Shown one piece after another: positions 48,812 to 60,427 of a DNA stretch of 64,000 nt (positions are counted from its first letter, which is position 1; each line of letters starts with the position of its first letter). Origin of the DNA: Symbiodinium microadriaticum (taxonomy: Eukaryota > Sar > Dinophyceae > Suessiales > Symbiodiniaceae); assembly GCA_001939145.1 (NCBI GenBank), contig LSRX01000066.1:643355-707354 (forward strand), given 5' to 3'. The notes beneath the pieces are model-generated. The model saw only the letters and a list, made by a program, of their open reading frames with translations. It was not told the DNA's origin and did no database searches. Made by a program: the position numbers and the translations under genes.

Positions 48812-51800
48812 ATGGACCTGCACCTCCGCGTGCCACCAGAGCGCTGGGGACTCACCCGCTGCGAGTTCCATGCCTTCGTGCAGGAGGCTCTTGAAACTCC
48901 GAATCAGCGGCAGCAGTGCGCAATCCCATGCCTTTTTTGGGGTGGCCGCAGATTTAAGAACGGTACTAAGGTACCAGTTAGAGGTATGTTGGGTGTAGGT
49001 TGTCGTCTCATAGCACCGGTTCGGTACATTGCCTCACATATAGAGACGTCTTGAATACCAAACAAGCAGATCGGAGGACCCGAACAGCATCCCTGAGCAC
49101 TCGACAATGAGACCTAGTACACCACTACTGAAAGCCCAATTCAACCTTCAGACCCCAATCCCGGAACCTTCAAACCCTAAAAACCCCCAAAGCCCCACAT
49201 CCCGAAACAGGTGAGGCAGCTCTGGTCTCGTGGCGAGCTGCCTCCTGGCGAGGACATCCACGGGCGGCGCGGCGAGTCGAGGTGGGTTGGGCTTTTGGTT
49301 TTGAGTTGCGACTTTCGGGTTTGGGTGTTCAGAGTTTAGGATTCACGGTTCTAGGGGTATGTTTGCATTATCCTTCGATGGCACCATCAGCCCATGAGCC
49401 CCAACCGCATCCCGGCAAAGGAACCCGGAGCCATCAAGGGGCTTTATGTGGTCGAGTCATGTGTTCCAACACCGTGCTGATAGTACGTCTGCCATGAATC
49501 TGGTACCAGCAGGGAGCCAAAAGGATACCACGAATCCTGGAGTCTAGATGGCAGGTCTGCGCGAAAGTTGGCTGGCAAAACCCCCAACACCCCAAAGCCC
49601 GAGACATTGACACCGAATGCGTGTGAAGTCTGAGTGTCGACCTCGGCGTGCGATGCGGGAGCCAAACAAGCGATCCCTTGCCTACTCTTGATGCCACAGG
49701 TATGGACCAAACCTCTACCAAGTTAACGAGCACTACGTGAAGCCCATCACGAGTGCCGCGGGAGGCTGTTAGCCTGCACTTGTTTGGTTGGGTGGGCGAC
49801 TAGCCACGGTCTTGGAAGTGTTGGTTCACAGTTCACTTTGACGGGCAGGGCGTGAGATTGCTGAAGGGCTCCTTGTTTGCATGGCCGGGCCGCTTAGGGG
49901 ACGAATAAGCAGGCGCTGGGAAACATCCAGCATCGTATCGACTCCCCAAACACCCGCTCTAAGTCTCGAAGCCCGACGTCTTGTTTGACCCCGACCTAGA
50001 AACAGCCTTGCATGACATGTAGATGTGGCTGAAGCCGGTCCGCAACTCCAAAACTGCCGGGAAGTGAAAAGGGGGGCCACGGCCCGAGGCATGAGTTACG
50101 CCTTGATGAAGCATCCGGGCGGCCTTCTCTGCCAGGCCAGAGAGGGGGCAAGTCAGGGGTCCCTAATAGACCAATGCCCAGTTGAAAGAGGCTTCATGGG
50201 ACGACCGCCGGCTTGGAAAGAGCTGGAGACTTGAGGTCCTTTCCGAAGGAGGCTTCATTGTAAGATCTTGTCCCTGATCCTGAAGCGCTGGTCCCGCCTT
50301 CAACCAGGACCCCCAATAGATTGGGACATGCCGGCTCAGAAGTGCGCAAAGCCCGATCGCAGCTGTTTGACTAATTACATGATCGGCATGTCTGAAAATA
50401 GCTACGCAAATCCTGGTAGAGATTCCGAACATCAAGATGCCTCATACAAAAAACGACCGATGCTCACATCATGTGCATAAGCTTAAAGGGGCATTCGCCG
50501 GGAAGGTCTTCATCTCCCACGCCTGGGCAGAGGGCATCTTCGAGCTTGATGACCTCGTGCCCTTCTTCGCCATCGGTTGCCCGTAACAGGGTTTAGGGTT
50601 TAGGGGTACCAGCTTCTAAAGATGTTACTTAGGTGGCCGTGCATACAAGTCTCGAACCTCGTGTATCCCACTGGGAGGGACAAGCATCCCTACCCCGAAG
50701 CGTAGTTGGACCCGAAATTCAACCTCCAGCAGACTACATGAGACACGCTGCGCCAGACAAGTCTGGGAGTTGATACCGGACGTCAAGACCCGAGCAGGGA
50801 ATGTTCCTTGTGCAGGGCCGCGTCATCTGCGCAGGAGCAACGAAGGGTTTTGTTTCAGTCGTACTGCCATGTACTTGTATCTGCTTGAAGTAGTCGAGTT
50901 GTTTAGCATTATCTAGCCTGCTTCTGATCTTTCTATTTTCACAGGTTTTGAAAGTCATAGATATAGATATACAGCAGACCCAGTCAGTCCTGTGCCATGG
51001 CGCTTGGGCCGGAAGGTACACCGGGGCTGGCCACGGCTTCAGTTCCTTCACAGCTTGCAGGCTGAGCTGCAATCAGAGATTCTCGATTTCTATGTCAAGA
51101 AATGACGATGTTTTCGACGCTCCCGCTACTAGACGGATCCTCCAAGGTACTGCTGTCTGCTGGCAAACCCGCAGAATCTCGATCTTTCGGTTCTGCTCAA
51201 TGTGCCGCCGATGGAGAGCCCCTTCGCCAAGGCCATGCAAGCTGCTTCCCATGTGCTTGTCATCCCGAACCACAGTGTCGGGATCTACACGCGCCACCTG
51301 GATAAGACTAACGTTGAAACCAGCATGATGAAGGAGTTGGCAGCTGTAGTAATCGAACAAGCAGCGGGCAGCATGTGTTTGAGCAGTCTCCAATCGTCTC
51401 TTTCTTTGATCCGGGTGTGCTGCATTGTGATCTAGTCTTTCAACTTATCCGGATCTCTTCCCTCTGCTCCCCTAGTTCTCCTTCTCTCTCTCTCTCTCTC
51501 TTTCTCTCTTGTCGTTGCGTTTGGCTTCCATATACTATACGCATTCTGTTCAAGCACAGCTTGAAGCCCCTCAGCACCGCACTCGCAATCACCATTGCCC
51601 AAGGTTTGTGGTGCGTCTACGAGGCCTACCTAGGTGCATGCTGGAAGAAAACTTGCATCATGCCAGCTCGACCGCACACCTCCACTCAGTGCGGCACCAT
51701 CAGACGAACTTTGGTGGCTCCAATGGCAGCTGGAGTCCTGTCAGGCATGTTTTGGTGGTTGATATTGTCGCAGACTGCCATCCGAGATGCCATCCGAGAT

Positions 51801-53944
51801 GATAACTTCAACTTGGTGGCCGCAGCAATGCTTCTATGCGCGACTGGAACTGCTATTTGCTTCGTGGTGTCTATCCTGCTGAAGTTTTGCAGGTGGTCAT
51901 GGCAGAGCCACTTTAAGTTCGTGCGTATCGGGCATATGCTGCTGCTGTTCGTTTGCGCGCTCTCATTCCTTCCCTGGGTAACCTACACGCCAGTCTTGCC
52001 ATCTGCTTTCCATTACTTCCAGCACTACTTCTTTCCTATCGTCCTGATCCTTTTCAACTTGCTCCGCATCGTGCAGTTGAACCAGCACGAGCTGGAGCTA
52101 AAGGCACCTTCCCCGGCCCTTTGTTTGAGCTTGAAAACAGAACGGTGCAATTCTCCGAGCCCCAACATGCCTCGAACTCTCGACAGCCCTGCCATCAGGA
52201 GCTCTCCCGTCAAGCAAGCCACCTGGAATGTGATACTGTCGCCGATGCGACGTGCTCGGACCCTTCTGAGACTGGGTGGAAACTAGGATCCCCGGCCCTT
52301 AGCCTTGAACCCGAGGGAGCATTCCAAAAAATGTCCGAGGCACGGCAGTTGATTCGAAAACCCAACGAGGCATTGAAGCCAACACCAGGACCCGGGCCTG
52401 TGAGGAAAGTACTCACCATCCAGTGGCAGCCCAACACGTCCGAAACGCGAAACGATTGCATGACAGCCCAGGACGAGCAGAGGATTCGCGCGGCCATCCT
52501 GGGATGCGAGGAGAAGAGTTACGTAGATTTACTGTGGAATGGCTTTGAAAAGCATAGCCGTACATGTGCCCTAGTGTTCTAGGCCGGCCGGACTGCTCTT
52601 CTACCCCATGGCTAGGTGAAGCCCCCATAACTAGCCTCTGGGACATTCTGTGATGCTGGGGCCGCGCTGGGACATGCACAAGTTGGGTTGTCTTGAAATG
52701 TCTTGAAGGTCTCTGGCTTGAGAGACTGCCTTGCGGCTTATGTGCGGTTCTTCACGTCGTTCACACTTTGAGATAATTGACTAATAATTGAGGACGAGAT
52801 AGATGTGACGATCCGCGTTCTCATGCGCGCCGGAGCTTACAACGATTGGCTTCGATGGGCATACGAAGCTGGCGTGGACATTCGAGGCGCGTGGGAAGGT
52901 TATCAGACACGGCTCACCCCGACATGAGGGGAACACCCATATGCTTGTTTCGAAATGGACATCAATTTCCTCGTTGTCTCTCAGCTTCCTAACCCTACAA
53001 ACCTTGCAAGCTGAAAGCCGGGCATCAGCACCTGGCAACCCACATGCCATGAAGGCCCGGACCGCCCCAAAGCAATGGCATACAAGGAGCATGCCGGAAG
53101 TCTTAGTAACATCACGAAAAGCCCAAAAGGCGCAAAGGTTGAGGGTTTAGAGTTAAACACGCATCTTTAAAGCTGCCTTGAAGCTGCCTTACCACTCGGA
53201 GGTTTCGGAACCTCCGACCTCATTGTAAAGACGGGCCTCGCCTTCACTCTGTGGGCCCTGGCGGCGCTGCAACTGGACCGGAGATGATAATATAGACATA
53301 TAGATTATAGATTCTTGGCTTCCCTTGCAGAGATTCATGAGGCGTTGAGATGATTCTTGTAAATAGGGGCCCGAGAGTTGTCTCCTACCCTAAAGGGAGC
53401 CAGTTTTGTACGGGAGCTGGCATGGGAGGAACTTGGGCTGCTGCTCCTGGAAGGGCATCCGTAGTTTTGGGTCGAATATACATTGCCTTCTGGTTGTGCA
53501 TGCATGCATGCATGCATGGATGGATGGATGGATGGATGTATGTATGTATGGGGGGGAACCCAAACAACAACGGGACATAGGAAGTCAATATATCAAGACA
53601 ACTGCTGCAGCGCAGTTTCGAGAAATATGTAGGTTGCGCAGCACCTTTGGCAATTGTACTCAACGAAGCCATTGTGACATACGGACTCATCCTGTAAGCC
53701 GTACATTGATGCATCACGGATTTTTCGCTGTGCACTGCTTCGCTTGTCACGTGAGTCAGATGTCGGAAGATTCGAAGGTCACAGGTTCCAGGTGACCCTT
53801 GGCTTCGTTCTTAGTAAATCAGCAACAAATCAAACTGAGCTTATTGAGGGGCCCCCTTCGAATCTTTCTATTTTGATGTTATCAGTCGAGTTCATGTGAG
53901 CACGTGAGAACAGCTTTCCGGGCTTGATCGGTGTTCTCGCGCGT

Positions 53945-53976
<32 letters not shown>

Positions 53977-56452
53977 TTGTTTGTGTGCGCGCGCGTGTGT
54001 GTGTGTGTGTTTGTTTGTGTGTGTGTGTGTGTTTGTTTGTGTGTGTGTGTGTGTGTGTTTTGTGTGTGTGTGTGTGTGTTTCTGTTTCTGTTTCTGTTTC
54101 TGTTTCTGTTTCTGTTTCTGTTTGTGTTTGTGTTTGTGTTTGTGTTTGTGTTTGTGTGTGTATGTGTGTGTTTGTGTTTGTGTTTGTGTTTATGTGTGCG
54201 TGGGTGTGCGCGCGCGCGTGCGTGCCTGCAAGCGCGCGTGGGTACGTGCGTGCGTGCGTGCATCTGGTCGAGGTGCCGATCGTCTTGTGCACCTCCATAG
54301 CAATCCATAGCCACATAGCAGTATTATGTTTTTTTTTGTGGTGCGGCGTGTGAGATGCCTGCATTTTCATCTTCTCAGTTATGTTACATTATGTTTGCTT
54401 TCGGCCAGCTTCTGTGTGTTCCAGCCTTCTCATTCCCCTCGCATTGGTTTAATCAGCTGCTCAAGGCACGGTATGCAGGATCGTGTGCACACATGCAGGG
54501 CAACGGCTTGAAAAACGGTCCAGGCATTCGCTGGGCTTTCGCAGCTGGGTCCGATGCGCAGACACTGTTTCCTGTCTGGCATTACGTTTATTGAACAGGG
54601 GCTTGGAAAGCTACATGACGATCAAGAGTCTTGCGAGTATGTTGTATTTAACAGTTGGCGGCTCATGTCTTGTTGCTGTACGATGGCGAAGACGGCTTCT
54701 GCCTTTGACAAGGACAGCGTATGGACAGATGTTTCCATTGGGGTTTGTGCTCTGGTTGCACTCGCTCTTCCCATAACGGCCTTCGTATTGGAGCGCTATG
54801 GGCCAGAGCGCGCGGTTTTCTCTGCATTCAGGCTGCAGCAAGAGAGTGGCAATTCGCAAGATAATGGATGTTCAAGGCATTCTGTGGACGTGTTCATTCG
54901 GTATTCTGGGCCCGCTAACGTGGCACTGTCTTTGCTGGGCTGCCCCCCCAACATGTCCTGAACCCTGGATAGTGTGCCTACAAAACCTCGCCCCAATCCC
55001 GGGTGCCGGGGTGGTGCGTCCCGGGGCCGTAGAGGGAGATAGGCTTTTCACAACAGTGGTGTCGGGTTGGTGTGTCCTGGGAGGTATCTAAGGAAAATAA
55101 TTTATAAGCTGTTTTTGAAGCGTGTGTACTACAGTAGTGGTACATATGATTATTGTTTAGGCTAAAAGCCCTCTCTTTTGCAGACTTCTTCCTGCATCCG
55201 ACACCCCCAAACCCGACCAAGGCCTGCTAAAATGAGACGTCTCCGACCTCATGTCATTCATTATATCAGCAAGCAACGTGCAACAACACATGGCTGGCGA
55301 ATTCGGTGCACATTAATAAATGAGAGTCACCATCAAAAATGCCAAGCTCCTGACTCAGCCCCGGCTGGTAATTATGGATCAAAGGGGACCACCTAGTTGA
55401 AGACAATGGCATTGAAACAGTTGCCCTACAGAGAACCTCAGTACTTCGCAAAAAGAGCCGAGCCTCTTTCATTTTGTCTCTTCTGCTCTTTTGCTTCTAT
55501 CATGTATATCATTCGTATGAATGACCATCCCCTGCCCGACATTCCATACAGTAGAGACCGCGGAGGGGTGCACGTTCAAGTCGCGTTTTACATCTTTCCA
55601 GGATGGCATGCCGTAAGACTTCCCTGTGCTGAACACTGCGAGGTCAGAGTTTGGACGGTTTCTGCCATGGCGGCTCTTGGTGTGCCTGTCTTCGTTGGCA
55701 TTGAGGATCACTTGTCTGCTGGCAGCTTTAGCAGTTGGTGTAAGAGGTCTTGTGCTTCCATTTTGATTTCGCATATATATATATATATATATATATTTCG
55801 ACGATGGCTTTGATCCTCTGCCGGCTGTAGTGCTGGACCCCCAAACGCTTTCGCAGTCTTGTCCGAATCTACAACTCAAAGCACGTCCAAGACCTGCCGC
55901 CCAAACCCACGAAACTGTAGGTAATGACCCCAGCGCTTTGAATAAGAGAATCTGTGTTGAAGCTGCAGGTATATTGCAGAGTGGCAGAGAGAGGTTTTCC
56001 TATCCTTGCACTCGGCGGCGGGGCTTGTGACTGCGCTTTGCAAGGTCTTTCATGACGCGGCACGCAGCCCCACGGACCGAAAAATGCCCAGCGCCCCTGC
56101 TGAGGCCATGCTGGTTTGTGTTGAGTTTGCAACAGCACGAGCACCCTTTATTGCGCAACCTAAACCCTATAAGACTTGCTGCAGGAGCGGAACAACCTCT
56201 GAATCAAGTGAACTATCTAGTGAGTGTGTTTCGAGCTTCCGGTTCAGGGTCGCGCAGCCGCGTTACACAAACGGCAAGCACCCTTCCCAAAGCACTGCCA
56301 GCAAAGCTTGCAGCTTGCTGGCATTCAACATCTCCCTCAGGATTCTCACCGCTCTCATGGTCTATTTCGGATTCCGGGAGTCCTGGAGAATGTTTGTGTG
56401 TAGTATTTGTGAACTTGAGGCGCTGCTCATGGCCACTGCAAGACCAAGATAG
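48812..56452 (+). CDS. TIR-like membrane protein family, copy C
   Basis: Best-preserved full copy. Exons: 48812-48886 (MDLHLRVPPERWGLTRCEF), 49211-49281 (VRQLWSRGELPPGED), 49700-49764 ([15 protein letters not shown]), 50089-50135 ([15 protein letters not shown]), 50506-50556 ([16 protein letters not shown]), 51016-51056, 51147-51292 ([21 protein letters not shown]), 51604-52103 ([13 protein letters not shown]; four membrane helices), ~52130-52510 (DATCSDP, DEQRIRAAILG; may hold another intron), 52793-52886 (IDVTIRVLMRAGAYND), 53202-~53283 (SDLIVKTGL), ~54680-54831, 55643-~55735 (ALGVPVFVGIEDHL) and 56341-56452 (RILTALMVYFGF...stop TAG). Donors: GC at 48887, 49765, 50136, 51057, 51293, 52887, 54832; GT at 49282, 50557; GA at 52511. 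All listed joins keep frame. The last exon is diverged from the A/B RFMV exon and is the least certain. Confidence 0.8.
53499..53552. repeat. (ATGC)n(ATGG)n(TATG)n microsatellite
   Basis: Three adjacent tetranucleotide blocks within a copy C intron. Confidence 0.95.
53939..54262. repeat. (GT)n / (TTTCTG)n / (TTTGTG)n tract
   Basis: About 320 bases of GT dinucleotide and hexanucleotide repeats in a copy C intron. Long Cys/Val/Phe or Thr/His open frames on both strands are artefacts. Confidence 0.95.
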
Positions 56453-57746
56453 ATCGAGGAGCAGAAGAAGCCAATTACCCGAAGGCCTCATCCTCGTACA
56501 GCCACCATCCCATGTCCTTACCACCCAAGATCCCGGCTCAGGGCTCTAGGGGCTCATCCGGGATTAAGCCAAGTTAGGCGTAAAAACCTTGTTTTTTGCC
56601 ATAGTCTCTGAACCTCAGACCCTGAACCTGCCCAACGACCTAACTAGCCGTAACTAGCCTGCAACACCGATGGATTGAGGGTGTGGGGGCAGGATCATGG
56701 TCACCTGGTTCCGTCCAGCGCTGGCTTTACTCGGCACTGGACTTGCTGTGCTGGGTCCTGGAAAGGCTCGAAGAAGCCCTGCTAGCTGTAGAGTTACATT
56801 TGGAGTTACGCAGGGCCCAAGCGCATTAAGCTACAGTGGGAAATTGGGTTTTCGGGAACAGACCCCGGAGTTGAGGAAGTGCTTAAGAGGCTGAGGAGGG
56901 ATCGTATGTAATGTTAGGCGGGGATTGTCGAAGTGTTACGAGCCTTGTGCATGGGAAGCTTGGCTGTGGAACTGGGTTTAGGTTTCGGGAGGAGTTCTAA
57001 CCGTGATGGAGGATTGGTTCAAAGGGTTTCCCAGTTTGTCTGCATGTGCCGGAGACGCCGGCAGGTTTTCCGCGCGCAGCTCGCGGTGGCCGGGTTGTGC
57101 GACTACAGCTGCCCTGCCTCGTTTTGTGGTTCATTACTTGTCGTTCTAACCATAGCTTGGAGGTACGGGAATGTTACTTTACAGAGTTGCCGGGGGTGAA
57201 GTGATCTCCGTGGATGATCGTCTAAAGTCTAAAGTTGCTGGGCGACTGTTGTGATCACGCCTTCAACTTTTTCGTGGGGAGCACGGTAAATCCCTGGCCT
57301 CGACCTTGCTTTGCTGCAGGCCTGCCTAGCAACGACGGTTCCGAAACGGAGGCATCGGAGTCCAGCGGCTCTGGGCTGTCAGGTTCACGGAATCAAAACA
57401 ACTGACTTTTGGGGATTAGGGTTTATAGGTTTTCAGCCCTTTGGTTGGTTTACAGGGTTTAGGATCTATAGGTCTTGTTTCTTGAGTGCAGACCGAGGGC
57501 TTGCTTCGAGCAAAGCTCACTCGGGCATTGTGCTTTTGAGCCCCAATCGAGGGACGGCTCTGATGCAAAGCCTGACATCGGACTTGGAAAAACAAGCTCC
57601 TGGGGTCTACTGCCACGCGCTATATACTGTTAGCGGCCTCCTCTCGGAGTGGTTTTGTTGCTTAAAGGCATGTGGACGTGCTCAGCTGCGTTTTAAGCCC
57701 AAGGCACTCTGCTCAGCTCGCACAGGGCATTCGACAAAGTCGAGCC
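56453..57746. other. Spacer between copies C and D
   Basis: No recognised exon or microsatellite longer than 20 bases. Scattered TTTAGGG-type words (for example about 57416-57465). The open frame at 57311-58255 overlaps copy D exon 1 in another frame and is not supported. Confidence 0.55.
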
Positions 57747-59656
57747 ATGGAGGTGCAGATGCGCATTCCACCGGAGAGGTGGTGCATCACACTCGCAGAA
57801 TTCTACACCTTCGTACACGAGGCACGGGCTTTGGCCAGAGTGGCCCAAGTGGTTGGTCTCATGCTTCTGCAGCACGCAGCATAGCAGAGCTTGCACTTGT
57901 ATGGTTCCTTATGCACATTCCCACGACCATGCTCGAAGCATGCCACACGCCGAGCCTGCATTTGGACAACATCGAGCTTTCTTGTTCACCTGGGCTACCG
58001 TCTTTGCCTACACTGAAACATGGACAACGGATTGTCCACACTTCCCCAAGCTTCGCGTGTCACAGCTGGAATCTCTCTCCCAAATCCATCCAAATCCTGC
58101 ATGCCAGCCAGAAACCCAGCACCTGGCATCAACAACTTCAACCCCGAACTGAAGCCTTGAGTCTTAAAGCTCGAAGCCCTGCATTAGTATGCCCTACACC
58201 CTATTGTATCCTATATGCCATGAACCCGATGTTAATACTGCTCCCAAAATGCTGATGTGCCTATAAACACGTAGCCCTAAATCAAACCTCCTACAGGTGA
58301 GGCAAGCCTGGACCAGCGGCAAAGTGCCCGAAGACGATCCGGACAGCAACCCCCGCCAAAGAGATCCCCGACATGGACCAAACTTGTACCAGGCATTGGA
58401 TGTGTGTGTGTGTGTGTGCGTGCACATGTCATTGTTGCTTTGTTTGCGGTATGGGGGCGGGGGGGTGGGGGTGGGTGTCTTTTAGGGTTAGGGTTGAGCT
58501 GGGACTTTAGGGTCTATAGGGCATAGGTACGCGGCAGTAGCAGGAGTATCAGTCTCGTGGCTATAGGGGACAGAAAGGCAAGTCCCGGGTTGAACATAAA
58601 GGTACAGGAAGCAGCTCTCTGAAGCTGGCTAAAATTCAGGAAACAGCTTAAAATAAGAGCTGGCACCTTGGGGTCAGAGCTTTGGTGTGGCCTTGAGCCG
58701 GTCAGTTTGTTCGCCGCTTTGCCTGTGTGTGTTTTGGCCTTCATTGTCATTCGACCTCGCTTGGTGTAACTCAATGAAAAAGAGGGCATCCCTCCACCGT
58801 TTCTTATCGGGATTCAGCGATGTGCCGTTGATCCGGCTTTCAACTATGACTTCTGCAGCCTAATGTTCACCGCTTCGGGCCTATAGCTTTGGAAGGCAAG
58901 GGTCAACCACAGTAAGTTGCACTCGAAGTCGCTGCCAGGAGCGAAAAGAGAGCTTTTCAGCTCCGAACCCCAGGTCGGCAGAATCCAAACCCCAGGTCGG
59001 CTGAGCTTAAGAACCCCCCATGGCCCGTAACTCACTTGGATTAAATGGCACACTTGCGACACCCAATCTTCGGACTAAGCTGGCGTACACGGATCAGGAT
59101 AGGGGGGTGGCGGGCATATACCGCGTACTAGATGCCAAGACGCACCTGAATCCAAACCGACCTGACAGCCCGAACTCTGGACGATGGCTCCGTTTTGGTA
59201 GGTGAACGAACACTACGTGAAGCCCTTGACCCGCGCGGCCGGCGGCATGAGCTATGCTCTGATGAAGCATCCCGCGGGACTCCTTTGCCAGGCTGACTGT
59301 GCGCGCTACTGCTGTGAGCCGTGGTCGCCGTTGTGATAGTGATAGTGGGCGTTGTCGTCGACGTCCTACTACACATTTGAAGTCATGACAGTTGCTATTG
59401 TTTGTAGGTTTATTGCTACTTCTTGCCTGTTGATGCGCAGATGTTCATGCTGTAGTTGCGCTGGTCATCGTCTGCAGGTGTTCATCTCCCATGCTTGGGC
59501 AGAAGGCATTTTCGAGCTGTCAGACTTTGTGCGCCGCGGCTGGCCGCGTCTACAGGGTCTGCGAAACTTGTGCCTTCGAAATGTCAAGCAGATAATTAGT
59601 AATGCAAATAGACATACACACACAAACATACATATAAATATATATGTGTGTATATA

Positions 59657-59708
<52 letters not shown>

Positions 59709-60332
59709 CGTACATGTATATGTATATATGTCTATATATATATATACATGTGTGTATACACGCTATGTCAGTCTTCTGCGTGGGTGCTGCCTTTTGCCGT
59801 GATTGTATTGATTCGTTGTCCGCGCGTTGTTCTCTAGCCTTCTTGCTTGTTTTTGCTGCGTGCGAGATGTCACGAGTGATGATGCGCGTGGTGATTCCGA
59901 CTTTCTCCAGGCCCTGACAGCCGTTCACACAGGCCCCGGGCAAGATGTGCCTCGAAGGCCTTACACCGGCTTTAGGGCTCAGGGATGTTAATAGGGCTTG
60001 CAGGGACCAATCATCAGCAACAGCGGCTAGTGCAACATCAGCAGTGAGCCACACATAGCATCAGCTGGCCCTCCGGCGAGCATGATTATTGTCAGACAGC
60101 CCTCGGGCAAGCGCTTTCAGCATCAGTGCGCACGACCGTCAGCATCAGCCGTTTCTGTATCTAGATCGAGCATTTTTGGGCCGTTGTCGGCAGCAATCAG
60201 CAGGCAACAGTTAGTTGTATCAGGTTGCATCGACTGGCCCGTGCAATAAATTAAACATGATCATCAGTGGGCCCTTGCAGGAGCATCATCAGCATCAGCC
60301 GATCCTCAGTCGAGTAGTTGATACCTCTAGCC

Positions 60333-60375
<43 letters not shown>

Positions 60376-60384
60376 GCCTACTTG

Positions 60385-60427
<43 letters not shown>

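Noticed and set aside
53931..54353. Long open frames on both strands
   Set aside because: They are products of the (GT)n/(TTTCTG)n tract, with extreme Cys/Val/Phe or Thr/His composition.
57311..58255. 314-codon + strand frame
   Set aside because: It reads copy D exon 1 in a different frame from the conserved [12 protein letters not shown] peptide and has no domain.
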